Shown here: piece by piece, positions 34,529 through 45,354 of the stretch | How the letters are laid out: each line of letters opens with the position of its first letter | Numbering within the stretch: the stretch's first letter is position 1 | Assembly (NCBI GenBank): GCA_009823505.1 | Contig: VZQC01013708.1 | Coordinates: forward strand, 458,196 to 522,195 | Direction of reading: 5' to 3' | DNA from: Rhizomys pruinosus | Taxonomy: Eukaryota > Chordata > Mammalia > Rodentia > Spalacidae | Length of the DNA: 64,000 bases | Program-made: the position numbers and the translations under genes | The notes under the pieces: generated by a model | Databases searched by the model: none | What the model saw: only the letters and a program-made list of their open reading frames with translations | Told to the model about the DNA's origin: nothing

Positions 34529-34980
34529 AAAGAGTTCTACAGTCAAAGGACTGCCAATTTGTGACAGAACTTTCAGTTTTCATGCGTTAGACTTAAATGT
34601 AAAAGGCAATATTAGTTGTGTTTCATGAACTCAGTTATTCTTAGGGGGAATAATTACAGAATGCCTAGATGAGAATCTGACACTATTTTTACACTTTCAA
34701 ACTGACAAACTGTTGGAAATTTGTTCAAAGAATGGATCAATAAGTATCAACACGAACAATTAATTCATTCTTTCCACTCTTTAACTACTCATGGAGTGAG
34801 TGGCCTTTTTAGGCTCCCTGCAGTTGCCTCTCTGACCTTCCTCTAATTATTCTGTTTTGAGACAGGGTTTACCGGGTCCAGTTTGGCCCGGAACTTGCCT
34901 GTATCACAAGCTAAGCTCCTTCTCATTGGTCTCTCTCTCTCTCGAGACAAGGTTGGGTTTCCTAGGAAGGCTGGCCTGGA

Positions 34981-35180
34981 ACCCACAGTAATCCTCCTGT
35001 CTCAGTCTCCAGAGTGCTGGATCAAAATTCCTACACCCACCAGTATGAAGAACGGAGGCTGGCGGTGGGGTGGGAGGAGACCTGTTTTAGGCTGGTGTAG
35101 GAATTTTGATCCAGCACTCTGGAGACTGAGACAGGAGGATTACTGTGGGTCCCACCGCCAGCCTCCGTTCTTCATACTGG
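34981..35180. repeat. Perfect inverted duplications in A-B-A'-B' order
   Basis: Block A 34981-35037 (57 bp) is repeated as its exact reverse complement at 35094-35150. Block B 35040-35069 (30 bp) is repeated as its exact reverse complement at 35151-35180. The order is A, B, spacer, A', B', so this is not a simple hairpin. Confidence 0.97.
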
Positions 35181-36089
35181 GAGAGCTTCCTCCTGAAAAG
35201 GGTTTCCAATCTGTTCTTTTTGAGCTGATCTTTCTTTTGCCCTTCCTCTTGAGCTCCAATCCTGTTTCTCGGGAAAGCCTCTGCAGATCAGCCCTATGTC
35301 AAAGCCGCAATACACATTCTCCGACCACTCACTGTTAAGTCTGTTTTAACGTCTGTCAAACCAGACTACGGTTCAGGAAGGAAAGGTCCATCCTGTCCCC
35401 CGCGTTCCCCCCTCCCCACATGGGGGGGGGAGTCAACACATGAATGGAAAGCTTCTCCTAACACCTCAAGAGGACCAAATGCAGCCATCTACACGCATAC
35501 AAAAAGTGAATATTCCATGCAAAGTTTTTTTTTTTTCCAGCAGGCAGGCTGTTTTCAGAATCGCTAAACAGAGCAGCCACCGGGAAGCGCACAGCGAGAA
35601 CCTTCCACTCCCGAGAAGATGGCTCGGAGAGCAAAGCTCCACACAGGCAGCGCCGGAGAAAGCTCGCAGTCGGGTTTCCCACTGCGCGTCCGCGGTCACG
35701 CGAGCGCCCCGGGGCCGCGCAGCGCTCCCTCCCCCGGCACCAGCACCCGGCCGACAATCACCCCAAGCCGGGTCAGCATCCGGGTCCTCTCCCTCCTTTC
35801 TTCTTCCCCCTCGGCCCCGCCCCCTCCCTGCTCCCCATCCGGGTTCCCCCGCCGCCACCACCGCCGCCGCCGCTGCTCACGGTTCCACGATGATCTCACG
35901 ACTTCACGCGGCCAGTGTGGGACTAGCAGTATTCAGCACATCAACTTCTCACTTTATAGTTCAGACCTCGTCTCCTCCCGGCACCTCCATAGATCCCTCC
36001 CCCTATTTCTCCACAGAACTCTCCGCCCTTCTCAGCGGCCAGCGACGCCGCATTACTCTGAGCAAGAAAATGCGCCATCCCTGTCACAT

Positions 36090-36100
36090 TGCGCAGGCGT
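36090..36100 (+). promoter_or_regulatory. NRF1-like site
   Basis: tgcgcaggcgt is close to the NRF1 consensus TGCGCANGCGC and lies on the GGPS1 side of the promoter. Confidence 0.45.
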
Positions 36101-36231
36101 CGTATGCCACCTCCCCTCTGTCTGATGGCAGCGCCCCCTTCCCCTCCCGGTTCCCTTCGCACGCAGACGAGAGGCAGGGCGGTCTTGTAGTTTTCGCGGG
36201 CAAGACTTTGGTTATTGGCTCCGAGAACTGG

Positions 36232-36250
36232 ACTACAATTCCCGGGAAGC
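36232..36250 (+). promoter_or_regulatory. ZNF143/THAP11-type site (SBS motif)
   Basis: actacaattcccgggaagc matches the ACTACAATTCCCAGNANGC core bound by ZNF143 and enriched at bidirectional CpG promoters. It sits between the two genes' expected starts. Binding is inferred. Confidence 0.65.
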
Positions 36251-36288
36251 TTTGAGCCGCAACTTTCTGTTTCCATAGAACTGGTGGG

Positions 36289-36299
36289 AAAATGGCGTC
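36289..36299 (+). promoter_or_regulatory. YY1-type site
   Basis: aaaatggcgtc fits the YY1 core (AANATGGCG). A second copy (aaatggcgtc) is at 37281-37290. Such sites often sit just downstream of starts in TATA-less promoters. Confidence 0.45.
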
Positions 36300-36469
36300 G
36301 TTGTTTGTATCCAGTGAACCAATAGAGATAGAGCATAGGCGGGCTCTAAAGAATTCCAGCCAATCCTAGTTCGTCTGAGAGGCCATCCGGGAAAGTGGTA
36401 GGGGAGGGGAAAAGAACTTAGGGGAGGGGAGACGAGGAAGGGGGGCCCGGGGTGGGGGGAAGCGATGTT

Positions 36470-36868
36470 TGCCCGTCAGTCGAGTCCGGAGTGAGGAGCT
36501 CGGGCGCAGGAGCTGAGGGAGAGTCTCGAGCTCCAGCTTGCCGCCGCCACGGCCGCCGCCTGGACCTTTGCCCGGAGGGAGCTGCAGAGGGTCGGTCGCC
36601 GCCGTCCTCGGGAGGGCAGCGCGACCGGAGCCCGGACCTCCGTCCGGGAGGGGTTTTTCGTCGCCCCCCTCCCCCCGCGAGGGAGCCGGAGCGGCCGCCA
36701 AACAAAGGTACCAGTCGCCGCCGCGGGAGGAGGAGGAGTCGGAGCCTGAGCCTCGGCTGCTGCTGGACCCCGCCGCCTTCTCCCCCATCTCTCCCCCGGG
36801 CCGGCTGGTGTGGGGGAGGCGGAGCGGGGAGTCTGGACGTGCGGCGCTCGGACCTGTCTCGGCCGGAG
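36470..36868 (+). other. ARID4B: ARID4B probable noncoding first exon (5' UTR)
   Basis: This is GC-rich, repeat-free sequence on the plus strand of the CpG island, ending at a strong donor GGAG|GTAGGGG (36868/36869). The next plausible acceptor (ttttccctccag) is at 37556, before the ATG exon. The left limit is only approximate. The many open frames here on both strands come from high GC content and have no start or homology support. Confidence 0.45.
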
Positions 36869-37556
36869 GTAGGGGCATTTTCCGGGGTGAGCGCTCTGCT
36901 GGAGCGCGGGGGGGGGGAGCCCGGGCCCGGCGGTGGAGCGGGGCAGATGGCCGCGATGCTGTCGCGGCGCTCGGATCCGGGGCCTCAGCCTCCCGGGACC
37001 CCCGCCCCCCCCACCCCCCCCGCGGCGCCGAGCTGGAGCCGCCCTGCCGGGGCCGCACTCGCTCCGCGGTGGGTGGGAGCCTCCTGAGATGCTCCCGGTG
37101 CTCGGCCCCGCTCCCACTTGTCGGCTTCGGCTCGGGCAGGACAAGCCCTGCGGGGCCGGGCCGCGAGGCCTCGCCTGGGGCTCCGGGCGTCGCGGGGCTG
37201 CACAGCCCCCGTGGGGGCGGACGGCTGCAGCCGCGCTTCAGGCCGCGCTGGACCCTGGGCTTTTGAGTTTCTTCTGTCAGAAATGGCGTCATCGTGGAGC
37301 ACACGAAAGTCCGTCGGGTCGCGACAATGGGGAGGGAAGCGGCGGGCCGTGGGGGCCGTGGGAGCCGTGGGGGCGCGGGGATGGTGCGGCCAAGGGGACC
37401 TGAAGCTGCTCGGGCCTGCTCAGGCCCCGGTCCCCGGGCCCCGCACGGCGCTCGCTCTCGGCAGCTCGGGCTCGGCTTGGTGCCTCCCCCGCCCCGACGG
37501 CGCAGGGGTGGGGGGTTGCTTGTGGTGCTGACGGGGCGTCTTTGTTTTCCCTCCAG

Positions 37557-37611
37557 GTGCTAGTGAAGCTGGTGTCGCCGAGGAGATCGTGGACCCAGAG
37601 TCACCATGAAG
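37557..37611 (+). CDS. ARID4B: ARID4B start-codon exon (5' UTR plus Met-Lys)
   Basis: ARID4B is a nuclear chromatin protein (Tudor, PWWP/ARID and chromo-barrel domains) associated with the Sin3-HDAC corepressor. Here an acceptor (tttccctccag) opens a 55-nt exon whose only ATG (37606) sits in a good context (tcaccATGA). Only ATG-AAG follows before the donor AAG|GTAAGG. The known protein begins Met-Lys-Ala-Leu-Asp-Glu, so a Met-Lys exon ending in phase 0 fits. The identification rests on this tiny exon, the donor and the head-to-head position next to GGPS1, which is conserved in mammals. I searched to 64000 for the next exon (ALDEPPYLTVGTDVSAKYRG) and did not find it, so 37612-64000 is treated as intron. 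Confidence 0.8.
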
Positions 37612-38980
37612 GTAAGGTGGTACGCGGAAAGCCAGTGGCTCCCGAATTCAGGAAGTAGGGGCAGGGCCGAGGTCGCGGTGCGGGCCTCTGAGTTTTGCTT
37701 GCAGAGGAAGGTGTGTGCCGTGGCTCGGTGCCGAGCTTTCCCTGGAGACGGGTCAGCTGGTGCGAATATCCACGGGCTGTGCTGTGGAGTTGTGGAGTCA
37801 GTTTTATATGTGTGTCTCTCTCAAATAGAACAGCGCTTTTTGCACGGAACCGTAGGAATAACTTCACGGATTAAATCGTCATAAATCGCAAAACAGAAAG
37901 CAGGTCAAGTAACCTGACTCTCGAAGCAGTACTGTACAGTGGCTCTATCGATTTCGTTGGTGAAAGAGAATCTCATTCATTGTGTGAACAGGACCGTGAG
38001 TTTTTAGCGGAAAACCTCTTTTGACAGTTGCAAAGATAATCTAATTTGAAAGACTTTTAAAAGAGAATTTGGTGATCTTTACCTTTAAGCTGTTGTGCCT
38101 TGTATCTCCAGGGATTTAGGGCTATGTGGCTTATTTTTCCCTGTTGCTTTGTTGAGTCTGAAGTTGTCAGTTGTGCTGCTGCATTCATTGTTGTCTGAGG
38201 TTCCTCATAAGTAAACAGGTTGATTGAATAGCTTTTCAAAGAAGCACAAGTGTCTTAAGAAGTAGCTTGTGGATGGTGGAAAAAATTATAGTAATAAAAA
38301 TACAGGTGGCTTTTGTCATTTTAAGAAATACGTAAATGATTTTTTTTTAATTGAAACTCTCTAGGATGAAAACCCTCAGGCACCTGAAACATCTAGATTC
38401 ACTGGCCGAGCTTAGATATTAGCAGAATTTTCTTTTTCTTTTTTTTTTTTTTTTAATCCATTATAAATTCACATGGACTTGAAAAGTGTAGTATGTTTAC
38501 AAGATAGAAGTGCAACAGATAGCATATTAGAATGTAAACACCACGTACTTTGGACAGTTCCTTGGGACTAGTTTTTAACAAATACATTTTATTTTTAGAA
38601 TGAGGGTTGTTTTTACATTACTGCATCCAAGTTATCATTTATATAATGTTTCTCTTTAAGCTGTTGCTACTTAAATATTTGTCCATTATACAAAGCATTT
38701 TAGCCCAGCTTTTAAAAAGTTTCCTTTTTGAGTTTAGAGCTCTGTAGACTGTATGGAACACTGTGTCTACTAAAGTTCCCGTCTCACTTTCATGTAAATG
38801 AAAACAATGATATTTCAAAAAGTGAATTAAAAATGATTTTTTTAGATGTTGGTATTGGTTTAGGTTCTCCATAAATGTTTGGCTCAAAGAGATGGATCAA
38901 GTAGAAAATGTTATAGGTTTGACTTTTTTTCTTTATTGTTTTCATTTCCTTTTAAAAGCACAAGTCTGTTTTAAAAAGTG
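37612..38980 (+). other. ARID4B: Unique start of ARID4B intron
   Basis: 1.37 kb without any SINE, the longest such stretch outside the promoter. AT-rich after 38.0 kb. No further exon recognised. Confidence 0.6.
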
Positions 38981-38984
38981 GAAG

Positions 38985-39114
38985 TATAAAGCTAGTCATG
39001 GGAGTCTATGCCTGTAATCCCAGTAGTTTGAAAGAGTTCAAGGCCAGCCTGGGTTATTCAGTGAGAGGCTGGCCTGGCCAGAGAGTCAGTTAAAAGCCAG
39101 CCTGGTCTGCTTGA

Positions 39115-39146
<32 letters not shown>

Positions 39147-39830
39147 GTCTTTTTGAGACAGGGTCTCCCTGTAGCCCCCACTGTCCTGGAACTAACTATG
39201 TAGACCATGCTGGCCTTGAATTCACAGAGATCCTCTTGACACTGTTTTGAACAAGCAATCAAAATAAAAAGAAACTGTACTGGAAACTTTAGCCTTAAAA
39301 CTCCAGTTCATGGGAATCCAACACCGTCTTCTGTTCTCTGTGGGCATTGTACAGCACAGGCGCACTTATACATGTAAGCAGTATACTCATACACTAAAAT
39401 AAAAACTATAAAATATTTTTTTTAAGTTTCATGGTGTTAGATAAATGCAAATTTTTTGGTTATGGTTGCTACCTTTAAAAGAAAGGTACAGCCTGGCGTG
39501 GTAGCACACACCTTTAATCCCAGCACTTGGGAGGCAGAGGCAGGTGGATCTCTGTGAGTTCAAGGCCAGCTTGGTCTACAGAGCAAGCTCCAGGCTAGCT
39601 GGGACTAAAGGGAGACATTGTCTCAAAAATACAAAAATAAATAAATAAATAAATAAATAAATAGTACTTGAGTTACACATGTTGATGAATGCCCTTAATC
39701 CCAGCACTTTGGAGGCAGTCAGGTGGATCTCTGTGAGATCAGGCCAGCCTGCTCTACATAGCAAGTGCCAGGTCAGCTGGGGCAACAGGGAAACCCTATC
39801 TCAAAAAGACCAAAAGAAAAAAAAAAGAGT
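38985..39830. mobile_element. B1 pieces and B2 fragment
   Basis: B1-like (+) 38990-39100, B1 (-) 39119-39235, B2 fragment (+) 39300-39400, B1 (+) 39490-39640 with (AAAT)n, B1 (+) 39672-39828. Confidence 0.75.
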
Positions 39831-39909
39831 ATACTTGTTACTAGTAATATTAAAAGGAATAAATTGTTAAGACAGATTTCCAACTTTATAAAGCACTTTG
39901 TTTTTTTTT

Positions 39910-40605
39910 TAACTATTTAAATATTTATGTATTTATTTTTGTATGTGCATGAATGTACTGTCTGCATGTAGGTTTGTGCACCCGTGTCGTGCGTGCAATG
40001 CTGCGGAGGTCAGAAGAGGGTGTCGGATTCCCCTGGAACTGGGGTTCTCCTGGAACTGGAGTTACAGATGGTTCTTAGCCGCCATGTGTGTGCTGGGGAT
40101 CGAACCCGGGTCCTCTGCAAGAGCAGTCAGTGCTCTTAACCACTAGGCTATCTCTCCAGCCCAATTTTTATTTATTTTTGTATGTGTATGAATGTACTGT
40201 CTGCATGTAGGTTTGTGCACCTGTGTCGTGCAATGCCGCGGAGGTCAGAAGAGGGTGTCGGATTCCCCTGGAACTGGAGTTAAAGACAGTTCTTATCCGC
40301 CATGTGGGTGCTGGGGATCGAACCCGGGTCCTCTGCCAGAGCAGTTAGTGCTCTTAACCGCTAGGCTATCTCTCCAGCCCTGAACTGCAATTTTTCATAA
40401 AGCAAAATAAAAATCATGAGCAGCTTCTTTTCTATTGTTTTTTTGTATACGTGGGTGCCAGCAGGAATCAGAAGAGGGTACTGGATCTCTTGGAACTAGA
40501 GTTACAGGTGGTTATGAGACACACACACAGGTGTTGGCAAAGGAACTTCGGTCCTCTGGAAAAGAAGTACTTGCCCTTAAATACTGAGACATCCATCTTT
40601 CTACC
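39910..40605 (-). mobile_element. B2 long, B2 short, old B2
   Basis: 39925-40162, 40165-40380, 40440-40605, all minus strand. Confidence 0.88.
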
Positions 40606-40667
40606 CCATGAGCAACTTCTTCACTTTATTACTATATAAGAAATTAAACTGTAAAAATAAGCTAGAC

Positions 40668-40890
40668 ATTTTTTTTTTTTTTTTTGAGACAGTGTCTCCC
40701 TTTAGTCCCAGCTGGCCTGGGGCTCACTATGTAGACCAGGGTGGCCTTAAACTGAGATCCGCCTGCCAATGCCTCCCGAGTGCTGGGATTAAAGGCATGC
40801 ACCACCACGCCAGGCACTAAAGACTGTTCTTAGCCACCATGTGGGTTTTGGGAATCGAACCCAGGTCCTCTGCAAGAGCAGTCAGTGACA
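40668..40890 (-). mobile_element. Composite B2-B1 SINE
   Basis: A complete B1 (40668-40817) joins ctaaagactgttcttagcc and a B2 head, whose extreme 5' end is missing (it stops at gcagtcagtg). Confidence 0.7.
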
Positions 40891-41039
40891 AAAACTTTAA
40901 AAGTTTTAAGTGGCTGTGTATTAAGATAATGATACTCTGGATGTTAAAACCATCAAGTGCAGAAAAATCTATATGCTAATTTACATGTTTTAGAAGCAAT
41001 TTTCCTGTAGTACAATCTTTAAGAACTAATTTCTTTATT

Positions 41040-41265
41040 ATTTTTTTAATTTTAATTTATTTTTTATGTGTATGAATGTACTGTCTACATGTAGGTTTGT
41101 GCATCCGTGTCGTGCAATGCTGTGGAGGTCAGAAGAAGGTGTTGGATTCCCATGGAACTGGAGTTAAAGACGGTTGTCAGCCACCATGTGGGTGCTAGGA
41201 ATAGAACCCAGGTCCTCTGCAAGAATAGTCAGTGCTCTTAACCACTAGGCCATCTCTCCAGCCCC
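41040..41265 (-). mobile_element. B2 SINE (short form)
   Basis: tttatgtgtatgaatgtac to ccatctctccagcccc. Confidence 0.92.
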
Positions 41266-41515
41266 AAGAATTAATTTCTATACAGCCGAGTTCTGACTAA
41301 TATACTCTATATTTTGGATATTTTTGCAGAGTATGTTTTTGAGAAGTCTGACTTGTCTCACAAAAGCAGTTTGTGCTTTAATGTAGACTGTGTTGTTGGT
41401 GTTCTCATTAATTTCTTTGTCTTTTTTTCATTAATTTATTTTTCATATTTTTGATAGACCTTTTAGTATACCGGTGACACATCATAAGGCTATTAAAGTT
41501 TATATAAATAACCCT

Positions 41516-41985
41516 GGGGCTAGAGAGATGGCTCAGTGGTTAAGAGTGCTGACTGCTCTTGCAGAGGACCCGGGTTTGATTCCCAGCACCCATATGGCAG
41601 CTGGGTGCACCATCCTACATCCAGACAGTGCATTCATACACATAAAAAATATTAAAGCCAGGCGTGGTGGCGCACGCCTTTAATCCTAGCACTTGGGAGG
41701 CAGAGGCAGGCAGATCTTTGTGAGTTCAAGGCCAGCCTGGTCTACAAAGTAAATTCCAGGACAGCTGGGGCTACAGAGAGACCCTGTCTTGAAAAGACCC
41801 CCCAAAAAAAAGAAAGAAAAAGAAATAAGCCGGGTGTGGTGGTGCACACCTTTAATCCCAGCACTCAGGAGGTAGAGGTAGGTGGATCTCTGTGGGTTCA
41901 AGGCCAGCCTGGTCTACAGAGCGAGCTCCAGGACAGCTGGTTCTAAAAGGGAGACCCTGCCTCAAAAATACCAAAAAAAGGAAAA
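41516..41985 (+). mobile_element. Internally deleted B2, then two B1 SINEs
   Basis: B2 41516-41652 lacks most of its body (atatggcagctgggtgcacc). B1 41656-41800; B1 41828-41980, running into the N gap. Confidence 0.85.
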
Positions 41986-41987
41986 AA

Positions 41988-42065
41988 NNNNNNNNNNNNN
42001 NNNNNNNNNNNNNNNNNNNNNNNNNNNNNNNNNNNNNNNNNNNNNNNNNNNNNNNNNNNNNNNNN
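41988..42065. other. Assembly gap (78 N)
   Basis: A run of N in the oligo-A tail of a B1 (41828-41980). Protein frames spanning it are meaningless. A single N also occurs at 17769. Confidence 1.
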
Positions 42066-42147
42066 AAAAAAAAAAAAAAAAAAGTAAAAAAAATCCTAAG
42101 AATTCTGTCAGATTTATTTATTTTTTTTATTTATTTATTTTTTTTTT

Positions 42148-42280
42148 TGTAGTTTTGAGACAGGGTGTCCCTTTAGTCCCAGCTGGCCTGGAGCTCGCTC
42201 TGTAGACCTGGCTGGCCTTGAACTCACAGAGATCCACCTGCCTCCCTGGGATCAAAGGCGTGCACGACCACGCCTGGCAG
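42148..42280 (-). mobile_element. B1 SINE
   Basis: tagttttgagacagggtgtc to cgaccacgcctggc. Confidence 0.88.
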
Positions 42281-42284
42281 ATTT

Positions 42285-42960
42285 TTTTTTAACTGAAAGT
42301 TTTTTTTTCTGCTTTTACATTGTACATGTTATTAATATTTCTTACTATATTGCAGTAAATTATTGAATGGAGTAGGCCAAATGGGCCACGCGTGAGGCTA
42401 TGGAAGGGATGGCTATAAATGTTGTACTTAGAATCTGGTGATTGGCTTTTCATATGTGCTGGTGACCTTTCTGTCAGCACTGGCCTGGTGCACATAAAAG
42501 CACTGATTGATTATAAATGTCCTGTTTGATTCTCCTGAGTGCTTGCTCTCTTCCTCTCTCCTTCCTCTCATCCCTTTCTTCACCCCCTTCCTTTCTTGCC
42601 TTGGTATTTTTCTTTTAAATACACTATTCATTTAACAACTGCTTCTCTGTGTCATCCAGTATGACGTGAAGGAGCATAAGCTGGCTCTCAGTGTAGCAGA
42701 AGACACAGAAAATGAATGCACATTCTGAGAGTATTTTGTTCTGCCATGCAATTTTTGTATTAAGTGCTGTGCAAGGACAGCAAGTCAGGGAATTTTCTGG
42801 TGAAGTTGATATCTATACTGAATCTTAAAGCTTTTGCTAGTCAAAGAAGGAGAAAAGTTTTAGATACAAGGAAACAGCATACTGGACAGAAAATAACAAA
42901 ACAAGATGGTCTATATGGAAACTAAGAAGTTTGTTGTCCTAAAGAATAGTGTATTTTGAG
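42285..42960. other. Unique ARID4B intron sequence
   Basis: No SINE. tatgacgtgaaggagcataa at 42660 is exon-like to the eye but has no matching frame or splice pair. Confidence 0.45.
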
Positions 42961-43051
42961 AACTGTATACCCAGCTACTTGGGAGACCGAGGCAGGAGGA
43001 TTACAAATTCAGTGAGATCAAGGCCAGCCTTAGTAATTCAGTGAGACACCC

Positions 43052-43532
43052 TGTATTAGTCAGGGTTCTCTAAAGAAACAGAAGTAACAGTACGAATATA
43101 TATAGCTATATACAATTTATTGATTTGCTCACGTGACAGAGTTCAAGGAGTCCAACAGTAGCTGCACCACACTGGAAAGGCCGAGAGAATCCAGGGAACT
43201 GCTCAGTCCGCAAGGCTGGATGTCTCAGTCCCAATCTAGTGCTGAAGGCCCGAATGGATTCCAGGAGATCTGCCTGTCTCAGTACACGCTGGGATCCGAA
43301 AGGTTGATCACAGCAGCAAGACAAACTCACCAGATGAGAGAGGCAAGCCTCAGGAGAAAAAAAGGGACCAGCTCCTTCTGCTGTGGCCTTTTATACTGCC
43401 TGCCTGCCTGCCAGCAGAAGGTAACGCCCACATTTGGGGTGGGCCATTCGGGTTGAGGTGGTCCAATCCAAACATCCCTTTTCTCTTATTTGTTCCTTAG
43501 TCCAGTCAAGTTGACACACAGGATTAACCACA
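43052..43532. mobile_element. Solo LTR, 481 bp, inserted in a B1
   Basis: The ends are TGTATTAGTC...GATTAACCACA, with caccc directly repeated on both sides (43047-43051, 43533-43537). Removing it rejoins a B1 (gtgagacaccctgtctcaaa). A TATA-like ttttatactgcc is near 43390. The family is not assigned. The open frames across it carry no recognisable protein. Confidence 0.65.
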
Positions 43533-43712
43533 CACCCTGTCTCAAAATTACAAAAAAATGAAGAGTGATGAGTTTGGGGTGAGACTAGAAGGGCAACAAG
43601 GGGAGATGGCATTGAAAGTCTTTTCTGAAGTAATGGAGATGGAAGTCAGAGCTCATCCATGTGGGGCAGCAGCTCTACCCAGCTGCACTCCAGCCTGAGA
43701 GTGTGCTGTGAA

Positions 43713-44070
43713 GGGCCTGGGGCTTGGTCTGTGAGGTGTTTGCTGTATTAGCATGAAGACCTGAGTTTGACCCCCCAGCACCCATGTACAAAGCTGCATG
43801 TTGTGGTGCTCGCTTGTGATGTCAGCCCTAGAGAGGAGGACACCTGGGCTTTCAGGCCACCCTGTCCAGTCAAACCAAGTTGGTGAGCTCCAGGCCAGTG
43901 AGAGACACTGTTCAAACCAAAAAAAAAAAAAGTGGAGAGGGCAGGTGAGATTGACACTTGTTGCTAAGCCTGACAAACCTGAGTTTAATCCCTAGAGCCC
44001 TTCTGACCTCCACATGTATGTCCTCTCCCCCACACATATAAAATAAATAAATGCAATAAAAAATTTAAAA
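43713..44070 (+). mobile_element. B4/RSINE1-type SINE
   Basis: Head with gcatgaagacctgagtttga, B1-like centre to gagagacactgttcaaacc, tail ctgacctccacatgtatg. Confidence 0.65.
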
Positions 44071-44162
44071 AGAAAAGATGAGGAGTGATGGAAGAAGACA
44101 CTTCATGGTGACCTCTGGCCTCTGCACACACAAGGTACATCAAAAATCAAAATTAATTTTTA

Positions 44163-44470
44163 AGATGGGTATGGTAGCATACACCTTTAATCCCAGCACT
44201 CCAGAGGCAGAGGCTGAGGCTGGGGATTTCCGTGAGCTCAAGGCCACCTTGGTCTACATAGTGAGTTCCAGGCCAGCTGGGGCTACAGGGAGAGACCCTG
44301 TCTCAAAAAGACCACAAAAAATTAATTTTTAAGTATTATTATTGGGAGGTTGGGTGTAGTGTCATACACCTTTAATCCTAGCACAGAGGCAGAGGTGGTT
44401 GAGGCCAGCCTGGTCTACAGAATGAGTTCCAGGCCAGCTGGGGCTACATAGTAAGACCATGTCTCAAAAC
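44163..44470 (+). mobile_element. Two B1 SINEs
   Basis: 44163-44325 and 44347-44470 (the second internally deleted). Confidence 0.85.
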
Positions 44471-44626
44471 AAACCCAATGCCACGCACACACTCTAATAA
44501 TCACAATATGAATGAGAAGCACATTTAGAGGTTAGAGGACTTCACAGAGTCAGTTCTCTTCCTTTCTACCATTATGTGATTCCAGGGATTGAACTCAGAT
44601 CTCTAGGCCTGGTGGTACCATTGTTG

Positions 44627-44629
<3 letters not shown>

Positions 44630-44659
<30 letters not shown>

Positions 44660-44896
44660 GAGACAGGGTCTCCCTTTAGTCCAAGCTGGCCTGGACCTCA
44701 TTATGTAAACCAGATTTGCCTTAAACTCCCAGAGATCCACCTGCCTCTGCTTCCCAAGTGCTGGAATTAAAGGCGTACACCACTGCACCTGGCCCAAGAC
44801 AGTTATTAGCCGCCATGTGGATGTGGGGAATTGAACGCAGGTCCTCTGCAAGAGCAGTCAGTGCTCTTAACCGCTGAGCCATCTCTCCAGCCCTAT
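44630..44896 (-). mobile_element. Composite B2-B1 SINE
   Basis: A B1 with a 29-base oligo-T tail, the junction cctggcccaagacagttattagcc, and a full B2 head to ccatctctccagccc. Confidence 0.7.
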
Positions 44897-45039
44897 TACA
44901 TCTATCTTTAGGCCCTCACCAAAGACTGAATACATGGAACTCACAGAGATCCCTCTGCCTCTGTCTCCTGAGTGCTAGGATTAAAGGCATGTGCCACCAC
45001 ATCTGGCTGTAAGATTTTTATTACATTTAAAAATTACTT

Positions 45040-45052
45040 GTGTGTGTATATA

Positions 45053-45109
<57 letters not shown>

Positions 45110-45118
45110 ACCTGAGAG
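45040..45118. repeat. (TG)n(AG)n microsatellite
   Basis: tgtgtgtgtata then tgtg, then about 22 ag units, inside a broken B1 (44930-45010 / 45130-45190). Confidence 0.95.
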
Positions 45119-45197
45119 AGAACACCTGAGATCTCCCTGCGTGCCTCCAAAGTGTGGGATTAAAGGCATGTGCCACTATGCCCAACTCCCCTTTACT

Positions 45198-45352
45198 ATT
45201 TTTTTTTTTTTTTTTGAGACAGGGTCTCCCTGTAGCCCCGGTTGTCCTAGAACTCCCTATTTAGACTAGGCTGGCCTTGAACTCAAAAAGAGATATGATC
45301 TGCCTGCCTCCTGAGTGCTGGAATTAAAGGCATGGACCACCAAGCCTGGCTA
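45198..45352 (-). mobile_element. B1 SINE
   Basis: Oligo-T, gagacagggtctccctgtag to gaccaccaagcctggc. Confidence 0.88.
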
Positions 45353-45354
45353 CT

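Larger units (their letters stand above)
35881..36280 (-). other. GGPS1: GGPS1 probable noncoding first exon (5' UTR)
   Basis: On the minus strand inside the CpG island there is a good donor, GGAACC|GTGAGC, at 35880/35881. Upstream of it is GC-rich sequence without repeats, with promoter motifs near 36.1-36.36 kb. Human and mouse GGPS1 have a noncoding first exon head to head with ARID4B, so this is the expected place. The exon's 5' limit is a guess, because the transcription start cannot be read from sequence. Intron 1 would be 24508-35880. Confidence 0.45.
36214..36364. promoter_or_regulatory. Three CCAAT boxes
   Basis: An inverted CCAAT (attgg) lies at 36214-36218, and direct ccaat boxes at 36319-36323 and 36360-36364. 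All are in the gap between the two inferred first exons and are consistent with NF-Y-driven bidirectional transcription. Confidence 0.5.
35600..37560. promoter_or_regulatory. CpG-island bidirectional promoter GGPS1/ARID4B
   Basis: About 2 kb of very GC- and CpG-rich, SINE-free sequence lies between the two divergent genes, in contrast to the SINE-filled flanks. I see no TATA box near the probable starts, as is usual for housekeeping CpG-island promoters. The site cluster is between 36.08 and 36.37 kb, which suggests the shared core promoter is there. Confidence 0.85.

Noticed and set aside
35440..36255. 271-residue plus-strand frame opposite the GGPS1 first exon
   Set aside because: It lies in promoter/5' UTR sequence, has no recognisable domain, and the opposite strand explains the region.
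36366..37304. 312-residue minus-strand frame and several 200+ residue frames in the CpG island
   Set aside because: High GC removes stop codons. The proteins are Pro/Arg/Ser-rich low complexity, overlap the promoter and 5' UTR exons, and match nothing known.
41882..42205. Frames crossing the N run
   Set aside because: They span an assembly gap and B1 sequence.
43133..43456. 107-residue frame in 43.1-43.5 kb as a possible gene
   Set aside because: It lies wholly inside a solo LTR with a target duplication.
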